Below the pieces are notes generated by a model. The model was not told the DNA's origin. It saw nothing but the letters and a program-made list of their open reading frames with translations, and made no database searches. A stretch of 64,000 nucleotides of DNA from Sediminibacterium magnilacihabitans (GTDB lineage Bacteria; Bacteroidota; Bacteroidia; Chitinophagales; Chitinophagaceae): NCBI GenBank assembly GCA_002973575.1, contig PVEQ01000008.1:1-64000 (forward strand). The letters run 5' to 3'. Shown here one piece after another: positions 45,765-55,075 of this stretch; position 1 is the stretch's first letter, and each line of letters begins with the position of its first letter. The position numbers and the translations under genes are program-made.

Positions 45765-46541
45765 ATGCAACCAACCATTCTGCTTGTTGATGATGAGGAA
45801 GAGATACTGGAGTTCCTCACCCGTATATTAAAATCGAAATATACCATACTGACCGCCACTAATGGGAAAGAAGCCCTTGAAATCCTCGAATCCACGCCTG
45901 TACAACTGGTAGTGAGCGATGTAATGATGCCGGAAATCGACGGGTTCGCCCTTTGCAAAGCCATCAAATCAGATATCGGCCATGCGCATATTCCCATTGT
46001 GTTGCTCACCGCAAAGAATACCATCCAGTCGAAAGTGGAAGGATTGGAAATCGGCGCCGATGCCTATATTGAAAAACCTTTCTCCCGGGAACACTTGCTG
46101 GCACAAATTTCCAGCCTGATCAACAATCGCAATATGATCAAGGAATATTTTGCAAGTTCCCCGCTGGTGCATATCCGGAGCATTGCCCATACCAAGACCG
46201 ATGAACGTTTTTTGGAAATGCTGAATGATACGATCTACCAGAATATCGAAGACGAAGACCTGGACGTGAATAAACTGGCGAAGATCATGAACATGAGTCG
46301 TGTTTCTCTGTACCGTAAGATCAAATCTATTTCCGACCTCACGCCTGTTGAACTGATCAATATCACACGGCTCAAGCGCGCGGCTGAATTGCTGTCTACC
46401 GGCGAGTACCGTATCTACGAGATTGCCGCCATGGTAGGCTTCAGTTCGCAAAGTAATTTCTCGCGTTATTTTCTGAAGCAATTTGGCATGACGCCCACTA
46501 ATTATATGCTTTCCAAACAGGAGCCAGTTAAAAAAGGATAA
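45765..46541 (+). CDS. stand-alone receiver-AraC response regulator
   Basis: This 258-residue DNA-binding response regulator has a CheY-like receiver (about residues 1-120, LLVDDEEEILEF, phospho-acceptor Asp52 in VVSDVMMPEIDG, the conserved Lys in IEKPFS) joined to an AraC-type double helix-turn-helix (about 150-250, MSRVSLYRKIKSISDLTPVELI and VGFSSQSNFSRYFLKQFGMTPTNY). This is exactly the C-terminal half of a Bacteroidota hybrid two-component sensor, but with no sensor or kinase before it; the 143-bp upstream has no such reading frame. The ATG at 45765 starts the receiver. It is divergent from the DUF4965-GH76 operon, which it may control. Confidence 0.9.
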   Translation: MQPTILLVDDEEEILEFLTRILKSKYTILTATNGKEALEILESTPVQLVVSDVMMPEIDGFALCKAIKSDIGHAHIPIVLLTAKNTIQSKVEGLEIGADAYIEKPFSREHLLAQISSLINNRNMIKEYFASSPLVHIRSIAHTKTDERFLEMLNDTIYQNIEDEDLDVNKLAKIMNMSRVSLYRKIKSISDLTPVELINITRLKRAAELLSTGEYRIYEIAAMVGFSSQSNFSRYFLKQFGMTPTNYMLSKQEPVKKG

Positions 46542-46560
46542 GTCTTGTACTTATTTTCTG
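46531..46560. terminator. short bidirectional hairpin across two convergent stop codons
   Basis: ATAAGT-CTTGT-ACTTAT (46538-46554) forms a 6-bp stem, extended by two G-U pairs, with an A run on one side and a T run on the other. The stop of the receiver-AraC gene (46539-46541) and that of the haloperoxidase gene (46551-46553) both lie in its arms. It may terminate both convergent units. Confidence 0.4.
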
Positions 46561-47867
46561 GTAATCAGTTTTGCAGCGATGAAACGGCCCAGCATGGCGC
46601 CTTCTTTCACCCCGTTCTCAATAGAAGGCATATAATGAATGCCGCCATAAAAACGGCTGATGGCTGCTTCCCTCGCGGCTGCTTCAAAAGAAGAAAAATT
46701 GCGTGCAGGCAACCCGAATTCCATTTCCGAAGCATCCAAAAATTCGAATGATTGTCCGAATAGTTTGTTAAGTATGGTGGCGGCAGCCATAGACACTACA
46801 CTGTGCCCGCTGGTGTATTCAGGAAAAGGCGGCGTTTGCAGCAACGGTGTCCATGCTTCGTCGATGAACCGGTTGATGAAAGTTTCGGGTCGCACTACCC
46901 TGCTGCGGTATTTTTCATCCCAGCAACTGATGAATGCATCGTTGATGGTTACAGCCACCCATGCATAGGCTTCGAGCGTTTGTAATACACCGGCCTGCAT
47001 TTTTTCACAGGCGATACGGGTGATGTTGATCCAATGTCCGCCGGGAGATATTTTTTTAGTGGCAAACATCACGTGCCCGCGTACATTCAGGTTGAACGGA
47101 TTACAATCCCAGAACTTAGCGATATCAATTTGTTCCGGCGTTAACTGCAAACCCGCTTTGTAAACAGTCACCGCATTTTTATAAAACACACTACCTGTAT
47201 CCGCTGCATAAGTTACTGCGGGCGCCGGTTTGAAAGCCTGCGCCGAATCCACCACCATGGTTCTTAATTTATTCCAGTTCGGTTCAATGGCTTTCATATA
47301 AGCCGGCGGTGTAGGCTTCCATGAAGCATCATCCTCAGTAACCGTATACTGAGGCAATGATTTGCTTTCGCGGTAATGGTCTTTCGCTGCCCAGGCAAGT
47401 ATATGTGCTGCAACCGCATCGCCATAAACCAATGATTGTTGTAATTGATCTTCTGTTATTCCCCGTTTGCGAAATTCCTGTATGCTTTGTAAACGGAAAC
47501 GCTCGATGCTGTCTTCTGAAATAACCAGTGCTTTTGCAGTGACCAACATGGCTTCTACCGCAGCCACTGTAAAATCGCAGGGCTTACCCAATGCCGGTGA
47601 TGGCGCGGGTTGCAGACTGTGTAATTGCCCGGCCAGGCTTAAGTATCGCTGATCGGCAGGAACAGCAGCTTCATAACCGGCAACGCTTACATACGCATAA
47701 ATGCGACTGGCCACCGGTGGTGAATAGATATCATGCACCATGATATCCGTTACCGCTTTCAATGCGCGATGAACCGGTTCGGCGTCACGCAATACACCTC
47801 CCGTAGCGGCTTTGCCAGGCATATACGCGAACAGGCTCATGATTATGATAAGGGTAATCGATTTCAT
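46551..47867 (-). CDS. vanadium-dependent haloperoxidase-type (PAP2-fold) protein
   Basis: This 438-residue exported protein has a signal peptide (IIIMSLFAYMPGKAA) and the helical PAP2/haloperoxidase core. The vanadate or phosphate site motifs are present: PEYTSGHSV with His355, and SRFYGGIHYMPS with Arg405 and the vanadate-ligand His411. Bacteroidota proteins of this group are annotated as haloperoxidases, which oxidise halides with hydrogen peroxide, but PAP2-fold phosphatases use the same residues. It is the last gene of the long polysaccharide operon and overlaps the 3' end of the FG-GAP gene by 4 bp, so the two are translationally coupled. A link to glycan degradation is not established. 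Confidence 0.85.
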   Translation of the reverse strand: MKSITLIIIMSLFAYMPGKAATGGVLRDAEPVHRALKAVTDIMVHDIYSPPVASRIYAYVSVAGYEAAVPADQRYLSLAGQLHSLQPAPSPALGKPCDFTVAAVEAMLVTAKALVISEDSIERFRLQSIQEFRKRGITEDQLQQSLVYGDAVAAHILAWAAKDHYRESKSLPQYTVTEDDASWKPTPPAYMKAIEPNWNKLRTMVVDSAQAFKPAPAVTYAADTGSVFYKNAVTVYKAGLQLTPEQIDIAKFWDCNPFNLNVRGHVMFATKKISPGGHWINITRIACEKMQAGVLQTLEAYAWVAVTINDAFISCWDEKYRSRVVRPETFINRFIDEAWTPLLQTPPFPEYTSGHSVVSMAAATILNKLFGQSFEFLDASEMEFGLPARNFSSFEAAAREAAISRFYGGIHYMPSIENGVKEGAMLGRFIAAKLITRK

Positions 47868-50800
47868 AACACAGTCCTTTTCTTCCCCCTGAAATTGGTA
47901 ACAACCATTTTTTTTATGTGTGCATCAACAGGAATTTTTCTGGATGACTGCGACAAAAAAGTAGAGCCATAATAAAATTCCATGTATTGCCTGTGACCAT
48001 CCTGCCAGGTGATCTCCGCAGCGAAATCATCGGAATGCAATGATACCCATTGCATTGTTTTATGTACAGCAGGGTTTTCTGCGAACACCATCACACTATC
48101 CTGGTTTTGCGTAGCTATGAACAGATCATTCTTACCACCGTGAACAACCGCCATGCCTTTTCCATCGCCATCTACAAAGAAACCACTTTCTGCAGGTGAC
48201 AATGGTGTAAACTGTCCTTTGCCATCACCCAGCAAACAAAGGCCTATGAACGCATCATGCCGGCCACTAAAGGGTTCCATGCCATAATCATTACCAGTCA
48301 TCAGCAAATCGAGGTTGCCATCGCCATTGATATCCCTGGCCAACATGCCATATACCGGCGCCTGTTGCGCTTGCAGTGGCAAAGGATGTATTTCAAATTT
48401 TCCGTTCCCTTTGTTTTCAATGAAACTGCTGCGCATATCGGTAGCAGTTAGCTTTACTGCGTCTTTCAGGTCTTCTGCCCGCCAGATATTATTGAGCGTT
48501 GCCAGTCCATAGCTCGCATAAGAAGGAAAGCGTTTACGCATAGACACCACTTGCGAAGAAAGATCGTCTTTGGTGGCCATGGGGAATGGTTTTCTTGAAC
48601 TATCCGTTGCTTTGCCATAACAAAATACCATGGGGTCGATGGAGCCGTTATTGTCTAAATCTTTCGCCAATAAAGTCATTGGCTCGGTTAAAGTAGCTGT
48701 ATAGTTGGAATTGAGGCCCAGGTTACCTGCTATATAATCAATATCTCCATCATTGTCGAAATCGCCTGCTACGAGACTATTCCACCAACCAAGATGTTGT
48801 TCGATGCCAGTATTGGTCAATCGCTCAAACCCTTTTCCTGTGTTCCGGAAAAAGACCACCGGCATCCATTCGCCGGTTACTACCAAATCTATTTTACCAT
48901 CGTTATCGAAATCGGTCCACAATGCATCAGTCACCATTCCTATGTTTTGTAATCCCGGACACAAAGCTTCTGTTTCATCTTTAAATTTACCTCCATGATT
49001 CACCAATATCATACTTCTCGGCGCCAGCGGATAAGCGCCTGAACGCACCCTGCCTCCAACAAAAAGATCCAGGTCGCCATCTCCGTCTATATCTGCCGCC
49101 CTTACACAAGAACCATTGGCAGAATCGGCAGGCAACGCATCGGCGCTCCTGGTAAATCTTCCTTTACCATCGTTCAAAAATAAACGGTCGTTGCTGATGG
49201 CATGATTGGGTGGTATTTCATAAGAACCACTCACCAGGTAGAGATCGAGGTCGTTGTCGTTATCTGCATCGAACAAAAGCACACCCATATCTTCATAGAG
49301 CTCACTCTCAGCATGTTTGAAACGGGTGCTGTCGGGAACAAATTTTCCCGGTGACTGTTGCATATAAAAAATACCCGGATGACCCGAAGTGCCTCCGAAA
49401 TAAATATCATCGAAACCATTGCCATCTATATCACCCACAGCCATCCCCGGTCCATACTGACTTAGCTTATGCGGCAGCGTGACCTGTATGTTATAATCGA
49501 CAAAATCCCTTTCTACGGGTTTGTATAAAATATTGGTTTTGTTTTCTGCATGCACCAGCAAAGGCTGTGCTGTCTTCGTAGGCGAGCGAACAGGCGCGGT
49601 GGCATTGGCATGATCAACGGTGATGATCTGGTTGGCCTCCACTCCTTTCAATACCTGTTGTTTACCATCCGGCCACACTACCAATAATGAATCCAATGCA
49701 GTGATGACGCCGAGTCCGAAATGCGCCCGCGGATCATGTGTGGAAAGATAGCCGCGTGCAGGATGATGTTCATAGAGCTGCTGTGTTCCTTTGGAATACA
49801 GTCGTAGCGCCGTTCCCATGCCATCGCGGTTCTTTTGGTCGCCGGCAATTTTTATTGTCAACCAATGTTTATGCTCTTGTGTGCGGTCATTGTTCTGCCA
49901 GTTCTCATATACGAAAGCTGTGTCATTGATGTTATTGATCACCACATCCAGGTCGCCATCGTTATCCAGATCAACATATACAGCGCCATTGGAAAAAGAA
50001 GGTTGAGTGAATCCCCAGTTTTCAGAACGGTTCTCAAAAACATATCCACCCTTATTCCTGAATGCATAGTTGGCCAGCTTTACAATAGGCAGTGCATCTG
50101 TCATGGCCAGTGTATAAGCGCCGCCCTTGCCACCCTGTCCGTTGTTATATGATACATAATCGAGATCGGTAACATCCCGCGGCAATCCATTGGTGATGAC
50201 CAAATCGCGGAAACCATCGTTGTCGAAATCGGCTACCAGCGGGCACCAGCTCCAATCGGTTTCGTACACACCCGAAAGAAAGGCTACATCATTGAATACA
50301 GGATGTTTGCCGGGAACCGGACCACTATTCAACTGCAACACGTTCCGCACATATTGATGTGTGTATCCGTATTTGGCGCTGTTGGTATAGTTGTAATATT
50401 CATTACCGCTGAGCATTCTTTTCTTACGCTGATTGTCTTCCGGCAACATTTCCAATGAAATGAGATCGATATATCCATCGTTGTTGATGTCAACCGCATC
50501 GGTGCCCATGGCATTCCATGCCGTGTGTTTGAAATATTCTCCCAACCGGTCGGTGAAAGTGCCGTTCTTGTTGTTGATATAACAATGATCGTTGGAAACA
50601 AAATCATTGGCCACATAAATATCGGGCCATCCATCTTGGTTCAGGTCTGCAATGCAGGCAGCATGCCCCCATCCTTCAATTAAAATACCTGCTTCCTTCG
50701 AAACATTGGTGAATGTTCCATTGCCGTTGTTGCGATAAAGCCTGTCGGTATTACGCGCGCTGCCATCTTTTACTTTAGGACGGAATTTAATAGGCGTTTT

Positions 50801-51430
50801 CGGATCATATAATTCATTCGTCACCAGGTACATATCCAGGTCGCCATCTTTGTCGTAATCGAAAAAATAAGCCTGGGTGCTGAATCCTGTATCGGCAAGC
50901 TTCCATGCTTCCGCCATTTCTTTGAATACCGGCACACCATTTTTATCAGGGCCCTGGTTGATATAGAGTAAATTTCTTCTGAGCTTCGGATCTTTTTGAA
51001 ATGACCCGCATACATAAATATCCGGCCATCCATCGTTATTGATGTCTACCACGGAAACACCGGTACACCAATGTCCCTGTCCGTCTACACCCGCTTCCTT
51101 TGTAATGTCGGTGAATTGCAGGTGGCCTTTGTTCAGGTACAGCCGGTTACTCACCATATTGCCCGCGAAATAAATATCCATCAATCCATCGCGATTGAAA
51201 TCACCGATGCCAACACCGCCACCATTGTACAGGTTGGCCTGCCGGAGAATGTTGATGGAATCACTTTCTGTAAGTTGGTTCTTGAAATCAATACCAGTGG
51301 CAGTTGGCGATAATAAACGGAACAGGGTTCCCGGTTGCTGGGCAGAACAAAGCAGTCCTTGCATTGCCAGTATAGCTACCAGGCAACCCAGCACATAATA
51401 CCTGCTCCTTTTTGCTCGCATCTTGCACAC
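47864..51430 (-). CDS. CRTAC1-like FG-GAP/VCBS repeat protein with ASPIC/UnbV domain
   Basis: This 1188-residue exported protein contains about fourteen FG-GAP/VCBS calcium-type repeats (DINNDGWPDIYV, DFDNDGFRDLVI, DLDNDGDLDVVI, DIDGDGDLDLFV and others), split by an ASPIC/UnbV domain at about 530-605 (MGTALRLYSKGTQQL...AHFGLG). Two beta propellers joined by the ASPIC part are the likely shape. A hydrophobic N-terminus (YVLGCLVAILAMQGLLCSA) gives export. Such CRTAC1-type proteins sit in SusC/SusD operons throughout Bacteroidota and probably bind ligands at the surface. The gene follows GH43 by 15 bp and overlaps the haloperoxidase start by 4 bp. Its role in this operon is unknown. Confidence 0.88.
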   Translation of the reverse strand: MCKMRAKRSRYYVLGCLVAILAMQGLLCSAQQPGTLFRLLSPTATGIDFKNQLTESDSINILRQANLYNGGGVGIGDFNRDGLMDIYFAGNMVSNRLYLNKGHLQFTDITKEAGVDGQGHWCTGVSVVDINNDGWPDIYVCGSFQKDPKLRRNLLYINQGPDKNGVPVFKEMAEAWKLADTGFSTQAYFFDYDKDGDLDMYLVTNELYDPKTPIKFRPKVKDGSARNTDRLYRNNGNGTFTNVSKEAGILIEGWGHAACIADLNQDGWPDIYVANDFVSNDHCYINNKNGTFTDRLGEYFKHTAWNAMGTDAVDINNDGYIDLISLEMLPEDNQRKKRMLSGNEYYNYTNSAKYGYTHQYVRNVLQLNSGPVPGKHPVFNDVAFLSGVYETDWSWCPLVADFDNDGFRDLVITNGLPRDVTDLDYVSYNNGQGGKGGAYTLAMTDALPIVKLANYAFRNKGGYVFENRSENWGFTQPSFSNGAVYVDLDNDGDLDVVINNINDTAFVYENWQNNDRTQEHKHWLTIKIAGDQKNRDGMGTALRLYSKGTQQLYEHHPARGYLSTHDPRAHFGLGVITALDSLLVVWPDGKQQVLKGVEANQIITVDHANATAPVRSPTKTAQPLLVHAENKTNILYKPVERDFVDYNIQVTLPHKLSQYGPGMAVGDIDGNGFDDIYFGGTSGHPGIFYMQQSPGKFVPDSTRFKHAESELYEDMGVLLFDADNDNDLDLYLVSGSYEIPPNHAISNDRLFLNDGKGRFTRSADALPADSANGSCVRAADIDGDGDLDLFVGGRVRSGAYPLAPRSMILVNHGGKFKDETEALCPGLQNIGMVTDALWTDFDNDGKIDLVVTGEWMPVVFFRNTGKGFERLTNTGIEQHLGWWNSLVAGDFDNDGDIDYIAGNLGLNSNYTATLTEPMTLLAKDLDNNGSIDPMVFCYGKATDSSRKPFPMATKDDLSSQVVSMRKRFPSYASYGLATLNNIWRAEDLKDAVKLTATDMRSSFIENKGNGKFEIHPLPLQAQQAPVYGMLARDINGDGNLDLLMTGNDYGMEPFSGRHDAFIGLCLLGDGKGQFTPLSPAESGFFVDGDGKGMAVVHGGKNDLFIATQNQDSVMVFAENPAVHKTMQWVSLHSDDFAAEITWQDGHRQYMEFYYGSTFLSQSSRKIPVDAHIKKMVVTNFRGKKRTVL

Positions 51431-51445
51431 TTTATATTAAAACGA

Positions 51446-52510
51446 TCACCTATCGCTAACCGTACCCGAAGGAAGCGGAAGCAACACACCATCAGCTATG
51501 GGTTCTCCGAAAGAAGGATTGCCATCCCGTTTCCATGAAAAACGCTGCGCACGTGGGGAGCGCGACTTACCACATCCCTCACCTGGTTTACTATTCGCAT
51601 GGTAAAGAATATAATTTTCTTTACCGTTGGGCGACATAAAAAAAGAACAATGTCCGGTTGCATAGACCTGGTTTTTCAGTGATTGTTGAAAAACAGGTTG
51701 CGCAGATTTCTTCCATGAAGAAGGTTGCATCAGATCGGAACCGGATTTTGCCCTGAGCATACCCAACGAATAGGTATCCATCCAGCAGGCGCTCGCTGAA
51801 TAAACCAGGAAAAGATCTTTACCGTGTTTCAGTAATTCAGGCCCTTCATTTACATAGAGGTGTGTAGTCTTGCCCTGCTCCTTGATCTCTCCATTTTTTT
51901 CCCAGTCGTACTCGGGTGCAGAAAGCATTACCCGTTCTCCTTCTGTTGTCCATGGATTTTTCATCCTGGAAATAAAAATATCCTGCTCGCCGTTTTTCTC
52001 GCCCTGCCATCCGCTCCAGATCAGGTAGAGTTGTCCATGATCTTCAAAGACAGAACCGTCAATAGCCCATTTGTCGCCAGGGGTTTTCAGTTCTCCTTTC
52101 ATGATCCATTGCCCCTGTAATGGATCGGCAGATGCATTTTCCAATACATACAACCGGTGTTGGTAATTATCACCATTATCTGCAGCGAAATAAACATACC
52201 ATTTGCCTTGCAGGAAATGTATCTCCGGCGCCCAGATATCGCGCGACATAGGACCGGTAGCGGGAGGCGTCCATATCACAGCAGAAGCCGCGCGGGACAA
52301 TGCAGTGATATCTTTCGTCTTCCATAACCGGAGGTCGCGGCCGGTAGTATGCATGTAATAATACATCCCATCTTTATACAGGCACCAGGGATCGGGGCCT
52401 GACGTCAGCAGCGGGTTCATGAAACCTTTCTGTGCGGAAACAGCTGCCGGACAGAAAAATAACAGCATGATGCTTACCCAACATATATTTCTTGCGGTAA
52501 TGACTTTCAT
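51446..52510 (-). CDS. GH43 family glycosidase
   Basis: This 354-residue secreted five-bladed beta-propeller glycosidase has a signal peptide ending AAVSAQ. The three acidic residues of GH43 are visible: Asp40 in SGPDPW (base), the Asp in WAIDGSVF and the Glu in YVNEGPELL (acid). Length means catalytic domain only, no extra module. GH43 contains arabinofuranosidases, arabinanases, xylosidases and galactosidases; with the two GH127-type enzymes nearby, an arabinose-related activity is reasonable but not shown. It lies 6 bp after GH2 in the same operon. Confidence 0.9.
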   Translation of the reverse strand: MKVITARNICWVSIMLLFFCPAAVSAQKGFMNPLLTSGPDPWCLYKDGMYYYMHTTGRDLRLWKTKDITALSRAASAVIWTPPATGPMSRDIWAPEIHFLQGKWYVYFAADNGDNYQHRLYVLENASADPLQGQWIMKGELKTPGDKWAIDGSVFEDHGQLYLIWSGWQGEKNGEQDIFISRMKNPWTTEGERVMLSAPEYDWEKNGEIKEQGKTTHLYVNEGPELLKHGKDLFLVYSASACWMDTYSLGMLRAKSGSDLMQPSSWKKSAQPVFQQSLKNQVYATGHCSFFMSPNGKENYILYHANSKPGEGCGKSRSPRAQRFSWKRDGNPSFGEPIADGVLLPLPSGTVSDR

Positions 52511-52516
52511 AGCTGG

Positions 52517-54349
52517 TTATTCATGTATCTTATACAAAGCCATATTCACTTCATGCAAACGCTGCAAAGGCATTTTCAGCACTTTCCTGTCGTAGGTCAT
52601 GAATCCATTTACTTCTATTTCCACGTCTGTTGTTTGTGTGTACACTGCAGCCGATAATCCTGCCTTGATCAGTTCCTGTAATTTATCTGTGAGTGTGAGG
52701 TACCGTTGAAATAATTCTTCCCGGTTTTTAAAACTCTGGTAACCCCAGTTCTTAGATGATTGCCAGGTATGCCCTTCCATTGGAAGTCCCAATCCACCGA
52801 ACTCTCCCAATACCAACGCCTGTCGTGAGCCAAAAACATCGGGCCTTGGCATGGCAGGATCGGGATAGTTGTGCAGATCGATGATATGTCCTACCGTATA
52901 AAAATTCCCACCACTCGCACTGTTCACCAATCGCGACGGATCTTTTTGCATGGTCTCTTTAGCGATCTCTACGGTATTGAATTGTCCCCATGCTTCATTG
53001 AATGGTACCCATACCACAATACAGGGGAAAGGATACAATGCATCCATGATATGGTTCCATTCTCTATGATAAATAGCAATGGATTCAGGCGTTCTGTCTT
53101 TATCTGTAGCCCTGCCAAGCACGCCGGGTCTGTTTTCCCAGTGATTTCCCAGGTCGCCGCTGGGCATATCCTGCCATACCAGTATGCCTAATTGATCGCA
53201 GTAATAATACCAGCGGGCGGGCTCTACTTTTACGTGCTTGCGTATCATGTTAAAGCCCATGGCCTTTGTCTGCAGCAGATCGTATTTCAGCGCTGCATCG
53301 GTAGGTGCGGTGTAGAGACCATCGGGCCACCAGCCCTGATCGAGCGGACCGTACTGAAAACAGAACTTGTTGTTCAGCATCATCTTTTGTATACCGTGAC
53401 TGTCGGGCGCAATGGAAATTTTACGCATCGCAAAATAACCTTTCACCTGGTCGATGAGCTTGCTCTTTCTAAGAATCGAAACCTGCAGATCGTACAGAAA
53501 CGGATGATCGGGCGACCATGTTTTGGGGTCAGGTATGTGGAGCGTAATATTTGTCTCCGATCCTGTATACTCCGCTATTTTTTCTTTGTTATTCCATGCC
53601 GATACCAACAGTTGATCGCCTGGCTGCAATGTTTCAATTGCAGCGTTGATGGTAACAGTTGCTTTATCCAAATCCGGTGTTGACCGCAATGCCGTGATAT
53701 AGGTTTCAGGCACCGTTTCCAGCCATACTGTTTGCCATATACCTGTTACCGGTGTGTACCAAATGCCTGCGGGCTTTTTCACCTGCTTGCCGCGGGGTTG
53801 CGGACCATCATCGCTGGGGTCCCAAACACGCACGGCCAGTTCCTGTTTTGATCCTTTTATCAATGCAGATGAAATGTCTACCGTAAAAGGATCGTATCCG
53901 CCTTCGTGACTGCCTATTTCTTTTCCATTCACATAGATGGTAGCCTGCCAATCTACCGCACCAAAATGCAACAGCGTACGCTGCTTGTTTTTAGGATTGG
54001 TGAGTTGCAACACGGTATGATACCATAAGATGCTGTCTTTACCCACGGTTTTTCCCGCACCGGATAATGACGATTCTACTGCAAACGGCACGAGTAGCTT
54101 GCCCTGGTATGTTGCAGGAATATTTTGCCCTGCTGTTTTTGGCAAGATGGCATAATCCCACAACCCATTCAGGTTGGTCCATTGTTCACGCTGCAATTGT
54201 GGCCTGGGATAGGCATCCAATACATGTTTGGGATCTACACTGTCGGCCCAGGGTGTTGCAATAGTCCCCGGCACCCGCTTCCAGGCGTTTTGTGCATGAA
54301 GGGAAAGAAAGGCAAAAAAGAAAACGGAAATAAAAAAACTACGCTTCAT
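52517..54349 (-). CDS. GH2 glycosidase, short form
   Basis: This 610-residue secreted GH2 enzyme has signal peptide MKRSFFISVFFFAFLSLHAQ, the N-terminal sugar-binding domain (RPQLQREQWTNLNGLWDYAI, GAVDWQATIYVNGKEIG), an Ig-like domain and a TIM barrel with acid/base Glu452 in PFNEAWGQ and nucleophile Glu516 in LGEFGGLG. It lacks the LacZ domain 5. Such short GH2 proteins are often beta-galactosidases or beta-glucuronidases, or act on other exo-sugars. It differs clearly from the GH2 of the rhamnose operon. It sits 4 bp after the DUF3823 gene and 6 bp before GH43. Confidence 0.9.
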   Translation of the reverse strand: MKRSFFISVFFFAFLSLHAQNAWKRVPGTIATPWADSVDPKHVLDAYPRPQLQREQWTNLNGLWDYAILPKTAGQNIPATYQGKLLVPFAVESSLSGAGKTVGKDSILWYHTVLQLTNPKNKQRTLLHFGAVDWQATIYVNGKEIGSHEGGYDPFTVDISSALIKGSKQELAVRVWDPSDDGPQPRGKQVKKPAGIWYTPVTGIWQTVWLETVPETYITALRSTPDLDKATVTINAAIETLQPGDQLLVSAWNNKEKIAEYTGSETNITLHIPDPKTWSPDHPFLYDLQVSILRKSKLIDQVKGYFAMRKISIAPDSHGIQKMMLNNKFCFQYGPLDQGWWPDGLYTAPTDAALKYDLLQTKAMGFNMIRKHVKVEPARWYYYCDQLGILVWQDMPSGDLGNHWENRPGVLGRATDKDRTPESIAIYHREWNHIMDALYPFPCIVVWVPFNEAWGQFNTVEIAKETMQKDPSRLVNSASGGNFYTVGHIIDLHNYPDPAMPRPDVFGSRQALVLGEFGGLGLPMEGHTWQSSKNWGYQSFKNREELFQRYLTLTDKLQELIKAGLSAAVYTQTTDVEIEVNGFMTYDRKVLKMPLQRLHEVNMALYKIHE

Positions 54350-54353
54350 TGAG

Positions 54354-55052
54354 TTAATATGTTACTATCATTATCGGTGAAAAAATCAAAGCCTCCACGC
54401 CGGCGATCTTCACGCCAATCCGTGCCTGTACAAAGTTCTGTCCCAACCCCGAAGGAACCGCCACACTCAACGAAATATTATTCGGATCGGTGATGGCCGC
54501 GCCGCTGATGCTGGCGCTGGCTACATTGTTGGCTCCTGAAACAAAAGCGGTATTGTTGATATACAAGGTTACCCTTTCAATCGCTTTTGCATTTGCATCG
54601 GTTATAATTTTCTCCACTTTGCATGTTGCTTTTACTGTGCCGCCACCACCACTGAACGCGGCATTACGTATCATATAATACGGCATTACTTCAATGTTCA
54701 GGTTCTGGCTTCCCGCCAAACTGATGTTCAGTGTATCGGGATCGCCGGCCGGGGTTTTCTTCCAGAAGAAGGGACCCTGTCCGTTTGGTATGATGAATTT
54801 ATAATTTCCGGCGAACAATACCATATTCATGGTACCATTCTGACTGAATGTTCCGCCGATCGGGCCTACTTTACCAAAACCGAATTGATACAACTGGAAA
54901 GACACACGGTTGTATTCCACGCGGATGGTATCGCCTTTATAAGTCAGCGCGCCGTTCAATTGTGAACTCGGTGGTGTATAATTATCCTTCTTGCAGGATA
55001 ATATCCCACACATGCTGACACAAAGTATATAGAAAAGGAATTTATTTTTCAT
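54354..55052 (-). CDS. DUF3823 family lipoprotein of the Sus system
   Basis: This 232-residue lipoprotein has signal MKNKFLFYILCVSMCGILSC and mature start KKDNYTPPSSQLNGALTYKGD, as in DUF3823. These proteins follow SusC/SusD genes and consist of a carboxypeptidase-regulatory-like beta domain and a second beta domain, so a surface glycan-binding role similar to SusE/SusF is likely. It starts 23 bp after the SusD stop and is 4 bp before GH2, clearly within the operon. Confidence 0.88.
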   Translation of the reverse strand: MKNKFLFYILCVSMCGILSCKKDNYTPPSSQLNGALTYKGDTIRVEYNRVSFQLYQFGFGKVGPIGGTFSQNGTMNMVLFAGNYKFIIPNGQGPFFWKKTPAGDPDTLNISLAGSQNLNIEVMPYYMIRNAAFSGGGGTVKATCKVEKIITDANAKAIERVTLYINNTAFVSGANNVASASISGAAITDPNNISLSVAVPSGLGQNFVQARIGVKIAGVEALIFSPIMIVTY

Positions 55053-55075
55053 ACTACTGATTTATTAAATGAAAC

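Noticed and set aside
47864-51430. Repeated short DNA pattern resembling a repeat array or CRISPR
   Set aside because: The repeats come from codons for the FG-GAP calcium motifs, are imperfect, and are in frame within one gene. No unique-spacer structure exists.
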